In this document: in pieces, positions 1 to 7,746 of the stretch | Position numbering within the stretch: the stretch's first letter is position 1 | How the letters are laid out: the number at the start of each line of letters is the position of its first letter | Virus record (IMG/VR): IMGVR_UViG_3300046171_000061 | Location: 1 to 32,752 of that record | Reading direction: 5' to 3' (one strand) | From: a virus | Length of the DNA: 32,752 nucleotides | Notes under the pieces: generated by a model | Told to the model about the DNA's origin: nothing | Database searches by the model: none | Seen by the model: the letters and a program-made list of their open reading frames with translations, nothing else | Position numbers and translations under genes: made by a program

Positions 1-183
1 TTACCGATCGATGGCTATGTCGAGCCTGGTGGTGTCGAGTGGGCAGACATCGAAGCTGAGATGTTTAAGAAGGATGAGAACGGTAATTTGCTGCGCTCTG
101 TCGACATGAATCATGAGCGTAAGATCCAGCGCATGATGAAAGAGTTTGGCGGTGACAAACCTTACACACAGACGTTTGGCTAA
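1..183 (+). CDS. Scaffolding protein, C-terminal part (5'-truncated by window edge)
   Basis: Frame 1 is open from the first base and ends in TAA at 181-183, giving 60 residues rich in acidic and basic residues (reads LPIDGYVEPGG, then a K/R/E-rich tail ending TQTFG). It lies directly upstream of the major capsid gene, where T7-like phages encode the scaffold, and it is in frame with the open scaffold reading frame that runs off the right edge of the window at 32,752. I infer that the two are one gene of about 242 codons split by the way the sequence was opened. The role would be internal scaffold for procapsid assembly. The homology call rests on context and on the match to the N-terminal piece, not on a catalytic motif. 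Confidence 0.75.
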   Translation, partial: LPIDGYVEPGGVEWADIEAEMFKKDENGNLLRSVDMNHERKIQRMMKEFGGDKPYTQTFG

Positions 184-197
184 CCTAAACAATTAGT

Positions 198-229
198 GGT
201 ATCATCGCGAGATCGGATACCCCTTTTTT
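198..229 (+). terminator. Rho-independent terminator between scaffold and capsid
   Basis: GGTATC (198-203) pairs with GATACC (216-221), with extra pairing inside the loop, and is followed by CCTTTTTT (222-229). Hairpin plus U-tract is the standard intrinsic terminator form. It would separate portal/scaffold transcripts from capsid and tail transcripts, or lower read-through. Confidence 0.65.
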
Positions 230-233
230 AAGG

Positions 234-281
234 CCCGGTAGTTTTAGGTTGAAAGACTGACCGGCTACCGGGTACTCAGTC
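234..281 (+). promoter_or_regulatory. Two mutually exclusive hairpins in the capsid mRNA leader
   Basis: CCCGGTAG (234-241) is perfectly complementary to CTACCGGG (265-272). GACTGA-CCGG (255-264) is also complementary to CCGG (268-271) and TCAGTC (276-281). Both pairings use 265-272, so they cannot form together. In addition AACCTAAA (182-189) can pair with TTTAGGTT (243-250). The segment sits between the terminator and the capsid Shine-Dalgarno sequence (GAGGAG, about 319-324). It may be an RNA switch or stability element, or a processed mRNA 5' end; function is unknown. Confidence 0.4.
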
Positions 282-332
282 AGAAAACCTCTTAATCATT
301 GTTATCAACTTTGACAACGAGGAGACTGAACC

Positions 333-1166
333 ATGTCAAAGAATCTTTCGGCAGTTGCCGTACAAGAGTTTGACAGCATGGTGAAACAGGCATACCAGGG
401 TATGGGAATGCTTAAGCCAGCTGTCACTGTCCGCAATAATGTTGTGGGCGACATCTACAAGTTCCGCCGTATGGGTAAGGGCTTGGCTAACCAAAAATCT
501 ACTTCTGACCTCGTCACTCCAATGGACGTTACTCATGAGTTCAAGAATGCGACTCTCGCAAACTGGAACGCTCCTGAGTACACCGACATCTTTGACCAGC
601 AGGAAGTAAACTTTGACGAGAAGCAAGAGCTTGCGAACACTATCGCTGGCGCTCTTGGCCGTCGTTGTGACCAGCTCGTTATTGACGCGATGGATGCATC
701 TACTCCGCTGACTACTACAGTCGCTGCGGGTGGCACCAACTTGTCAATGGCTAAGGTCATCGATGCCCAGGTTGAGCTTCGTGATCAAGGTGTTCCATCT
801 TCTGAGTTGTTTGCTGTTATCGAAGCAGGCGGTTTGGGCGGATTGTTGAACGATGAGAAAGCAACTAACTCTGACTACCAGAACATCAAGGCTCTTGTGT
901 CTGGTGAGATCAACACTCTCGTAGGTTTCCAATTTGTTGTACTGGAGACTCGTACTGAGGGTGGTTTGACTGAAGCAGCGAATGTTGTTGACTCTTGGTT
1001 CTTCCAGCGTCCTGCTGTTGGCCTTGCTATCGGCATCGACATGAAGACCGAGATTAACTGGATTCCCGAGCGTACAGCTTGGCTTTCAAACGGTATGTTG
1101 AAGGCTGGCTCTGTTGTACGTGACGAGGGTGGTCTCGTTAAAGTTCAATACGACAAGACTGCGTAA
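333..1166 (+). CDS. Major capsid protein
   Basis: A 277-residue protein expected to form the icosahedral shell. Its length and composition fit small HK97-fold capsid proteins of podoviruses. The N-terminus (MSKNLSAVAVQEFDSMVKQ) is helical with a hydrophobic/charged pattern, the middle has the GALGRRCDQLVIDAMDAS segment typical of the capsid spine helix region, and the C-terminus is a beta-rich domain with INWIPERTAWLSNGML. A strong Shine-Dalgarno sequence (GAGGAGA) lies 9-14 bases before the ATG, consistent with high expression. It follows the scaffold gene and precedes a decoration-like gene and the tail adaptor, the normal capsid position in T7-like genomes. No separate head protease is visible nearby. 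Confidence 0.9.
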   Translation: MSKNLSAVAVQEFDSMVKQAYQGMGMLKPAVTVRNNVVGDIYKFRRMGKGLANQKSTSDLVTPMDVTHEFKNATLANWNAPEYTDIFDQQEVNFDEKQELANTIAGALGRRCDQLVIDAMDASTPLTTTVAAGGTNLSMAKVIDAQVELRDQGVPSSELFAVIEAGGLGGLLNDEKATNSDYQNIKALVSGEINTLVGFQFVVLETRTEGGLTEAANVVDSWFFQRPAVGLAIGIDMKTEINWIPERTAWLSNGMLKAGSVVRDEGGLVKVQYDKTA

Positions 1167-1180
1167 GGAGAAGCTAAGTC

Positions 1181-1438
1181 ATGGCATTTGATTACACAAA
1201 GCTATCCCGCATTGGCGGAATGGGCGACTCACAGAAGGTTTACGCATACGCGTCACCTGATTCAATCGCCACTGTGACTGGTGCGAATTACTTCCTGCCA
1301 GCAATCAACGAGCTTGAAGTCAACGACATCATTTTCGTAAGCGACTCCGATGCAGCTGCTGTTACTATCACTTTTGTGAAGAGCAACAATGGCACTGCAA
1401 TCGACTGCGCTTCCGGGACTGCACTCGGCGACAGCTAA
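1181..1438 (+). CDS. Small head decoration-type protein
   Basis: An 85-residue protein immediately after the capsid gene, with its own Shine-Dalgarno (AAGGAG) and followed by a terminator. It has no cysteine motif or enzyme signature apart from one Cys near the end. Its whole length resembles the first 65 or so residues of the head-fibre-like protein at 2042: both begin MAFD(Y/F), continue with an SR.GG segment, and share a 'G.(N/G)YF......(E/S)(L/V)(E/N)VND.I.V' block. That shared domain, the position beside the capsid gene and the small size point to an outer capsid decoration protein or a head-fibre anchor. This is inference; no named family is claimed. Confidence 0.6.
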   Translation: MAFDYTKLSRIGGMGDSQKVYAYASPDSIATVTGANYFLPAINELEVNDIIFVSDSDAAAVTITFVKSNNGTAIDCASGTALGDS

Positions 1439-1445
1439 GTTCCAC

Positions 1446-1471
1446 GGCCCCTTCGGGGGCCATTCTATTTC
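1446..1471 (+). terminator. GC-rich hairpin with UUCG loop after the capsid operon
   Basis: GGCCCC (1446-1451), loop TTCG (1452-1455), GGGGCC (1456-1461), then ATTCTATTTC. The perfect stem with a UUCG tetraloop is very stable. The following T-rich stretch is imperfect, so it may terminate partially or protect the 3' end of capsid mRNA. T7 also has a terminator just after its capsid gene. Confidence 0.7.
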
Positions 1472-1481
1472 TAGGTGAGTT

Positions 1482-2042
1482 ATGGCGAGTAAGATCGACT
1501 TAATTAGCAATGCGCTTATTCTGATCGGGGATACTCCGATTAATTCACTAACTGGTGGGACCAGGCGCGAGACGGTAGCCAACAATCTCTACGACAACAT
1601 AGTCCAGAACGAGCTGACAAAGCATCGTTGGGGCTTTGCACGTAGAAAGGCACAGATATCTCTGCTGACTGACACCCCGGTTGACCCCAATGGCTGGCGC
1701 AGCATCTACCAGCTACCCACTGACATGCTGTTTTTGATCACTGTAACGCCTGATTCCAACTATCAGATATACGGTGACAAGGTATACAGCAACTCCACTC
1801 AAGCCCTATACGCTGACTACATTGCAAACACGCCAGAAGATGAGTGGCCTGTGTACTTCGCAAAGATGATCGAGTACGCACTGGCTATGGACTTCGCTGC
1901 GAGCATTAGAGACAGCTCTTCAGCGCGCGCTGAGATGGCAGCGGCTTATGTGAATGCGTCCCGTATGGCGCGATTCACGGACTCTCAGCAGTATCCTACG
2001 GAGCAAATCAGAAGTAACCCATTCGTTAACGTGAGGTTCTAA
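1482..2042 (+). CDS. Tail tubular protein A (gp11-like head-tail adaptor)
   Basis: 186 residues, close to T7 gp11 in length. The N-terminus (IDLISNALILIGDTPINSL) followed by an ETVANNLYDNIVQNEL...HRWGFARRKA block is the typical opening of gp11-like adaptors, which form the ring linking portal to the nozzle. The middle 'GWRSIYQLPTDMLFLI' segment and a helical C-terminal half fit the same family. The stop codon overlaps the start of the next gene (TAATG). In T7 the next gene would be the gp12 nozzle; here a head-fibre-like gene is inserted between them. Confidence 0.85.
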   Translation: MASKIDLISNALILIGDTPINSLTGGTRRETVANNLYDNIVQNELTKHRWGFARRKAQISLLTDTPVDPNGWRSIYQLPTDMLFLITVTPDSNYQIYGDKVYSNSTQALYADYIANTPEDEWPVYFAKMIEYALAMDFAASIRDSSSARAEMAAAYVNASRMARFTDSQQYPTEQIRSNPFVNVRF

Positions 2043-2743
2043 TGGCTTTTGATTTCGAGTCATTTAGTCGCCACGGGGGAACTACTCCGGCACCATCTTG
2101 GTGGACCTATCAAACCGATGACACCTGGGATGTTGTTCTGGGTACTGGTTACTTCAATCGCGCCTACTCATCGGTCAACGTAAACGACTATATCCTCGTG
2201 AGAGCGTCTGTAACGACGTTTATGTGCCGCGTTACTGCAGTAGGAATTAGGACGGTAACGGTTGTAAGAGAGGATCTGGTGGCTGCTACAGGCATCGGAA
2301 GCGGGATCTTCGGCTCTAATGTGGATGTTACTGCTACAAATCCAAATACTGCCTACCAAGTGCCGTTTAATTTTTCGGTGACCAATGGTGGAGGCATACA
2401 GTTAAACCCGTTAGACAATACGAAGATTGAGTTTACTGAGGCTGGCACGTATTTGATTGCTGGGAACATTCAATTATTAAGCAATAGCGCGTCGGCTAAG
2501 ACGTTTTATTTCTGGCCTACTATTAATGGTAACGATACCGGCGCTAAGTCTGTGCGCACGACCATCAAAGAGAACAGCGCATACTTAAATGTTGGTGTTT
2601 CTGCCTCTCTTACTCTTGCGGCAGGTCAATATATTCAAGCCAACTATGCAACAAATGACGTTGATGCGTGGATGGAAGCCAGTGCGGCAACAGCATTTGC
2701 ACCGGCAACAAACGCAATACAGATTTCGGTGATTAAATTCTGA
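2042..2743 (+). CDS. Head-fibre-like protein: decoration domain plus C1q/TNF-like domain
   Basis: 233 residues in two parts. Residues 1 to about 65 match the small protein encoded at 1181 (MAFD start, SR.GG, VND block). Residues about 100-233 look like a C1q/TNF-type jelly roll: 'NPNTAYQVPFNFSV', 'KIEFTEAGTYLIAGNIQL', 'LTLAAGQYIQANYA' and a final 'NAIQISVIKF' strand are the usual strand pattern of these trimeric domains in phage surface proteins. A decoration-like anchor fused to a trimeric receptor-type domain suggests a capsid fibre. The gene overlaps by one base with both neighbours, so it is part of the tail operon. An alternative is a tail accessory protein. The C1q-like call is from pattern only. 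Confidence 0.65.
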   Translation: MAFDFESFSRHGGTTPAPSWWTYQTDDTWDVVLGTGYFNRAYSSVNVNDYILVRASVTTFMCRVTAVGIRTVTVVREDLVAATGIGSGIFGSNVDVTATNPNTAYQVPFNFSVTNGGGIQLNPLDNTKIEFTEAGTYLIAGNIQLLSNSASAKTFYFWPTINGNDTGAKSVRTTIKENSAYLNVGVSASLTLAAGQYIQANYATNDVDAWMEASAATAFAPATNAIQISVIKF

Positions 2744-5241
2744 TGGCTAAGTCTCGATTTATTCAGAACAACTTTGTAAGTGGCGAGCTGTCACCTTTAC
2801 TGCGTGGGCGAACCGATCTGCAGCAGTATTACCAGGCTTGTGAGACAGCAGATAACGTAGTCATCGTTCCCCAGGGTGGCTTGCGTCGTCGTCCTGGCAC
2901 TGAGTTTATCGGTGAATGCGTCAAGGGTATTTCAAAGATGTCGCCCACGTACACGATGCCCAATGGCGGAACTACGTCGGTACTCAATGACGGTGACGAC
3001 ACTACAACGACATCGACGACTGCAGGAATTGGCACGACTAACCCGTATGTTGTGGCAAAAATGGACCTGCTATCAGCACAGGCAATCGAGTTTGTTGATG
3101 TCCGTCGTATTAGCTTGTCTAGCGGAACCAGTACGCAGTTCAAGGTTCAGTATTCATCGGATGATGTGACATATATCGATGCGGCTACTATCTCTCTGAT
3201 TGGTACGAATCCACAGGACTTCAGACTTACTGTGTCACAGACTGCTCGGTACTGGCGCTTGGCACGTATTGGAGCGACTGACTTAGGCGCAGCTACAGTG
3301 ACCCTTGCAGGGCTGTCGTTATATCAAGAGTCGGCGATTCTAAGCACACCAAGGCTTGTAGATTTCAGCGTTGAGGATGACCGGCACTACCTCATTGAGT
3401 TTACCCGCGACAACATCCGCATCTATCGAACACCAGATATTTTTGCGGTTGATATCAAGCCTATATATAGCGGATTGCCATCGGATCAAATAGAAAACAT
3501 TCGCGTTGCTCAGATTGAAAACGTCATGCTCATTGTTGGCAACTTTGCGCCAATGCGATTGGTAAACTTAGGCACCGATACAGACTGGGTGATCGACGAG
3601 ATACCCTTCTCTAACGTGCCCCAGTTTGACTTTGACGACGATGATAGTCCTACGCCTGTTAATGACGTGCAGGTCATGACCCTGGGGGGCAGCAGTCTTG
3701 CTAAAGGTGACAGATTCCAGGTCGACATTGAGTCAATTCAGTCAAAAAACATCACATTTGCCGGTGATAGTACGCCTGATGAGCAAGCTGCAACCGTATT
3801 CAATATCCAAAAGAACCTGCAGGAGATGCCGGTTTACGGTGAGACGGGCGTAGCGGTAACAAGAACCGGCGCATTGCAATACACAATCACTGTGTCTGGT
3901 GAATCTGCCAAGGATTTCGAATTGTACTCTGGCTATTTCACTGAAGGTGACGCCAGCAATACTGTTTCATTTACGAAAACAGCGAACGGCTCACCAAGAA
4001 AGGAAGATGTTTGGTCTTCTACTCGTGGATGGCCCAATAGCGTCTGCTTTTATGAAGGCAGGTTAGTGTTTGGCGGCACCCAATCTAAACCTCAATCGAT
4101 ATTTTTCTCTAAGGCTGGTGACTTTTTTAACTTCGATACCGTAGACACAGACGATGACGACGGGATCTTTGCAACGATCTCAACACGCAAGCTGAATGAC
4201 GTTATCGATGTGTACCCTGGTAGAAACTTGCAGATATTTACCTCGGGTGCTGAGTTTGCTGTAACGAGTCGACCTGTAACACCGGCCAATGTACAGATTA
4301 CGCCACAAACAGCGCATGGTGCGAGCAACATCGAAGCGCAAGATGTAGATGGATCAACCATATTTGTAGACCGACATGGCAAATCGCTTCTAAGCTTCCT
4401 GTATTCGTTTAACGAGGACGCATATACCACCGATGATAGGTCGGTACTCGCCTCGCATTTGATTAATCAGCCGGTCGATATGGCGCTCCTAGCGGGTACT
4501 GCGAGTGACGACGCTAACTGGCTGTTCATTGTTAACAGTGACGGCAATGCCACGATACTTAACACGCTGAGAAGCCAAGACATTAACGGTTTTACTACGT
4601 GGAAAACTAATGGCGATATAAAAAGCGTCTGTGTTGTAGACGATGAGCTGTATATCTCAGTAGAACGCAGCATAAATTCTGTTACCAAGCTATTTATTGA
4701 GCGCTGGGACTTTAACTATATGCTTGATTGCTCTACTAAGGCGGCACGATCTGGATCAGATGTCACTGGACTAGAGCATCTAAACGGAGAAGAAGTCAGT
4801 GTCTTAGTTGATACAAAAAATTACGTGCTAGATAAGCGCACTGTGTCGTCTAACAAGATCGTCTTAGATTCTAATGAAGAGTATTCCGGTGATTATGAGG
4901 TCGGCTTTGTGTTCGTCCCTACGATCAAGCCTATGCCACTGAACACGAACATTGGATCAGGTGAAAATCAGATGCGCTTGAAGAAAATCATCCGCATGAA
5001 CCTGCGCGTTTATGAGTCGTCTGGTGTTTATATCAATGACTTGCCTGTGCCTATCCGCGCATTTGGTCCTGCCGGTGACACGTCTCCATTAACTCCAGAG
5101 GCAATTACCCCAACGAGCGGAATTATAGAAGACATCTACGATATTAACGGCTGGGCTAGAGAGCCTATACCGACAATCACTTGCCCTGACCCTACGCCAT
5201 TGCATCTGCAAATGATTGAATACGAAGTGGAGAGCAGCTGA
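2743..5241 (+). CDS. Tail tubular protein B (gp12-like nozzle)
   Basis: 832 residues, similar in size to T7 gp12 (794). The N-terminus has the family hallmark: FVSGELSPLLRGRTDLQQYYQ, then CETADNVVIVPQGGLRRRPGTEF. Later 'EGRLVFGGTQSKPQSIFFSK' and 'LNDVIDVYPGRNLQIFTSGAEF' also match the gp12 pattern. The protein forms the tail nozzle below the gp11 ring. An extra segment at roughly residues 66-195 (threonine-rich, then 'KVQYSSDDVTYIDA...QTARYWRLARIGA') resembles an F5/8 type C (discoidin-like) domain and may be an added binding module. It starts one base into the previous stop (TGATGG) and ends in an ATGA overlap with the next gene. Confidence 0.9.
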   Translation: MAKSRFIQNNFVSGELSPLLRGRTDLQQYYQACETADNVVIVPQGGLRRRPGTEFIGECVKGISKMSPTYTMPNGGTTSVLNDGDDTTTTSTTAGIGTTNPYVVAKMDLLSAQAIEFVDVRRISLSSGTSTQFKVQYSSDDVTYIDAATISLIGTNPQDFRLTVSQTARYWRLARIGATDLGAATVTLAGLSLYQESAILSTPRLVDFSVEDDRHYLIEFTRDNIRIYRTPDIFAVDIKPIYSGLPSDQIENIRVAQIENVMLIVGNFAPMRLVNLGTDTDWVIDEIPFSNVPQFDFDDDDSPTPVNDVQVMTLGGSSLAKGDRFQVDIESIQSKNITFAGDSTPDEQAATVFNIQKNLQEMPVYGETGVAVTRTGALQYTITVSGESAKDFELYSGYFTEGDASNTVSFTKTANGSPRKEDVWSSTRGWPNSVCFYEGRLVFGGTQSKPQSIFFSKAGDFFNFDTVDTDDDDGIFATISTRKLNDVIDVYPGRNLQIFTSGAEFAVTSRPVTPANVQITPQTAHGASNIEAQDVDGSTIFVDRHGKSLLSFLYSFNEDAYTTDDRSVLASHLINQPVDMALLAGTASDDANWLFIVNSDGNATILNTLRSQDINGFTTWKTNGDIKSVCVVDDELYISVERSINSVTKLFIERWDFNYMLDCSTKAARSGSDVTGLEHLNGEEVSVLVDTKNYVLDKRTVSSNKIVLDSNEEYSGDYEVGFVFVPTIKPMPLNTNIGSGENQMRLKKIIRMNLRVYESSGVYINDLPVPIRAFGPAGDTSPLTPEAITPTSGIIEDIYDINGWAREPIPTITCPDPTPLHLQMIEYEVESS

Positions 5242-5612
5242 TGAACCTGGCACTTCAAGACGGAATCTACAAAGCGCAGGACTTGTTGCTGCAAATGCCC
5301 CAGGCTGATTGCGAAGTGGTACATCATTTCGCAGATGGATTGTACGCCAGGGAGCTACAGATTCCCGCAGGAGTCGCGTTAGTCGGAGCGCTACATAGGA
5401 CTAACCATGTCTTTACTGTGTCTCAGGGCGAATGCTACGCGGTCACACACGAGGGTAAAGAGCACATTGTCGCACCGCACACTGGGCAGACACATCCTGG
5501 TATGAAGAGAGTAATATACGCAGTAACGGATACTGTTTGGACAACTTATCACCCGACAAATGAGACGGATGTCGATAAGATTGCACAAGAAATATTGGAG
5601 CCAGAGCAATGA
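5241..5612 (+). CDS. Cupin-like protein of the tail operon
   Basis: 123 residues. After a helical start, residues about 38-105 read as a short beta-barrel: RELQIPAGVALVGALHR, H52 and H56 followed by E64 (a cupin motif 1-like arrangement), then 'HIVAPHTGQTHPGMKRVIYAV' as the return strands. Small cupin-fold proteins of this size are common between nozzle and internal virion genes of podoviruses; their role is unsettled. The start codon overlaps the nozzle stop (TGATGA) and the stop overlaps the next start (ATGA), implying coupled translation with virion genes. Confidence 0.6.
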   Translation: MNLALQDGIYKAQDLLLQMPQADCEVVHHFADGLYARELQIPAGVALVGALHRTNHVFTVSQGECYAVTHEGKEHIVAPHTGQTHPGMKRVIYAVTDTVWTTYHPTNETDVDKIAQEILEPEQ

Positions 5613-6016
5613 GTTGGGTAATAACGGCAGTTGTGGCATCGACAGCAGCGAGTGTTTATACCTCATCTGTGTCGGCAAAGGCGCAACAAGCACAAATTCA
5701 AGACCAGATGAAGCAGGAGGAGTTAGCTGCTAAGTCTGAAGAGCTGGCACGTCGCGAAGAGTTAAACGCGGCACTGGCTGCTAATGCTATCGATGTCGCA
5801 CAGTCGGGTGTGGATGCCGCTACTTTTGCATCGCTCAGTCTAAACAGCGCACGACAAGCCGGACTTGCAGAGGGACAAGAGGAACTATCGCAAAGATTGC
5901 GCCAGGCAGCACTGCAGCGCAAAGCTAAAAACGTCGGTGCAATTCGGGATGCACAGATTGCCAGCACATTACTGCAAGCTCCGATTAAGGTTATGTCGCT
6001 CAAAGGTGAAGATTAA
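5609..6016 (+). CDS. Internal virion protein, gp14-like ejection protein
   Basis: 135 residues. A short hydrophobic alanine-rich N-terminus (VITAVVASTAASVYTSSVSA) is followed by a long alanine/glutamine/glutamate helix likely to be coiled coil, and the C-terminal part holds an R/Q-rich 'LSQRLRQAALQRKAKN' helix. This layout matches T7 gp14, which leaves the capsid and forms the outer-membrane part of the DNA-ejection channel. Position just before two larger internal proteins supports this. Overlaps: ATGA with the previous gene, one base (TAATG) with the next. Confidence 0.7.
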   Translation: MSWVITAVVASTAASVYTSSVSAKAQQAQIQDQMKQEELAAKSEELARREELNAALAANAIDVAQSGVDAATFASLSLNSARQAGLAEGQEELSQRLRQAALQRKAKNVGAIRDAQIASTLLQAPIKVMSLKGED

Positions 6017-7746
6017 TGGCTCAACAGCGCATCAATTACTACGGCAGGATTAGACCTGCAAATATCGACGATCTGTCTGTACAGCGCGTACAGGCTGTTG
6101 CGGGTGTAATACAAGATGTTGCTGACTTGGGCATGACTTTGGTCACGCAAAAGCAAAAGAAAAAAGCAGTTACGGAAGCAGAGGCTGCTGCAGCACAAGC
6201 AAGTATAGAAACTGGCGCACCAGAAGAGCAAGACCGGGCATTCAGTGCTATTAACGTATATGACCAAACGTATAACGAAGTGCTCAAGAAAGCGTACTTG
6301 GCCGGTGCTGAGACGCAGGTAAGAGAAAAGATCAACACCCTGGCTGTGTCATTTGCCGATGATTATCAGTCATTCAATACTTCTGCTACCGCTTTGCGTA
6401 ATGGTGTGCTCGAAGGTATGCCCGAAGAGTACCGACCGGCAATGCAGCTGCAGATGGATTCTCTGATTGGTGCGCAACGGTCCCGCGTACTGGCTGCAGA
6501 GAAAGCACGTCGACTTACAGAGGCTGATGAGCAGCTTGTTTTATCGTCAAATGACGCAGTAAATAACGCGCTAAGTGCTATTCAAGGCGGCGATGTTTTG
6601 CAAGCGGTGCAATCTATTGAAAATGCAAACCAAATTATTGACGATCGCGTTGCAGCAAGGGCAATTACTCCTGCTCAAGGAGAGCAAAACAAAAGAGAAA
6701 ACACTTTTAAGCTGCGGGTTGGAACGGCTCGAGCAACTTTGAGTAATCTCTTAACGTCTGATGAACCTAATGCGTTTACAAATGGCATTGCCTACGTTGG
6801 CTCTCTTGGCACATCGCCTGAGTTTGCAGACCTTACGCCAGTTGAGCGCGATGCTTTAATCCAGACAGCTAGGTCGGACTTAGGTGCGGCACTGACAAAC
6901 AACAATCAGATGCAAGCCCAGCTAGATTACAACCGGGAATTAGTACAAGAGCAAACTTACGGAGATTTGTCGGCACAAATAATTTTAGGAACAGCAGATG
7001 CATCAACTGTTCTGACTTCATATCAAACTCGATTCATTAGTGAGTCGCAGTTTGACAAGCTAAATAACCAGTTGCAAAGAACAGGCGCTGGCGTTGATAA
7101 CTGGGACACTATTTTCCAAATTCAAAGCTTGATGGCTACCGATCCGTATGGAGCGCAACAGGAAATCATCAACAACCGTCGAATAAATCTTACTGACGCC
7201 ACAGCTGTACGACTTTTAAATGCGGTTCAAAATTCTGGCCCATTATCAACAGAGCGAAGCAAATCAGCTAGAAAGTTCTTGTCTCAAAACATGGGGCAGG
7301 TAAATCAATTCACGGGTAAGTTCACTGGCAAGGGCACAAAAGAATTAGCAAGTAGGGCGATGCTGCAATTCGATTCTCGCGTTTTGGCTGGCGAAGATCC
7401 GTACGAAGTTGCTACAGATTTGTTTGATCTTTCAGACATTGATGGATATGGAAGTGCAGCAGACGTTACTGCAGCTATAGAGCAAGAACGCACAACTATG
7501 CAAGAAGCGATCCAAGAAATTTACGATGCCAAGCGAGGTCGCACTCAAGAGCAAGCAATAGCTATTTATTTTGATACCCCAGCAGGCAAGCTAGCCAAAG
7601 CTACTTTACTTAAATTACAAGGCCCACCAGAAGATAAAGGCCAAGGTGGTTATTTGGGCAGACTGCGCGCATTTGAAAAGTTAACGGCAGAAAAGCAAAG
7701 TGAAGCACGATTTGAGCGATTGACTGAGGAGAATAATAATGGCTAG
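6016..7746 (+). CDS. Internal virion protein, gp15-like ejection protein
   Basis: 576 residues, mostly predicted helix with many A, Q and E residues and no enzyme motif. It starts with RINYYGRIRPANIDDLSVQRVQ, a basic start seen in podovirus internal core proteins, and has repeated 'A..AI..G' helical segments through the middle. T7 gp15 is longer (747), so the match is by position and character: it lies between the gp14-like and gp16-like genes and overlaps the latter by 8 bases. The likely role is the periplasmic part of the ejection conduit. Confidence is limited by the low sequence conservation of this family. Confidence 0.65.
   Translation: MAQQRINYYGRIRPANIDDLSVQRVQAVAGVIQDVADLGMTLVTQKQKKKAVTEAEAAAAQASIETGAPEEQDRAFSAINVYDQTYNEVLKKAYLAGAETQVREKINTLAVSFADDYQSFNTSATALRNGVLEGMPEEYRPAMQLQMDSLIGAQRSRVLAAEKARRLTEADEQLVLSSNDAVNNALSAIQGGDVLQAVQSIENANQIIDDRVAARAITPAQGEQNKRENTFKLRVGTARATLSNLLTSDEPNAFTNGIAYVGSLGTSPEFADLTPVERDALIQTARSDLGAALTNNNQMQAQLDYNRELVQEQTYGDLSAQIILGTADASTVLTSYQTRFISESQFDKLNNQLQRTGAGVDNWDTIFQIQSLMATDPYGAQQEIINNRRINLTDATAVRLLNAVQNSGPLSTERSKSARKFLSQNMGQVNQFTGKFTGKGTKELASRAMLQFDSRVLAGEDPYEVATDLFDLSDIDGYGSAADVTAAIEQERTTMQEAIQEIYDAKRGRTQEQAIAIYFDTPAGKLAKATLLKLQGPPEDKGQGGYLGRLRAFEKLTAEKQSEARFERLTEENNNG

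Noticed and set aside
249-277. TTGAAA with 17-base spacing as a capsid promoter.
   Set aside because: The matching -10 position reads GTACTC, too far from TATAAT; the segment is better explained by RNA structure.
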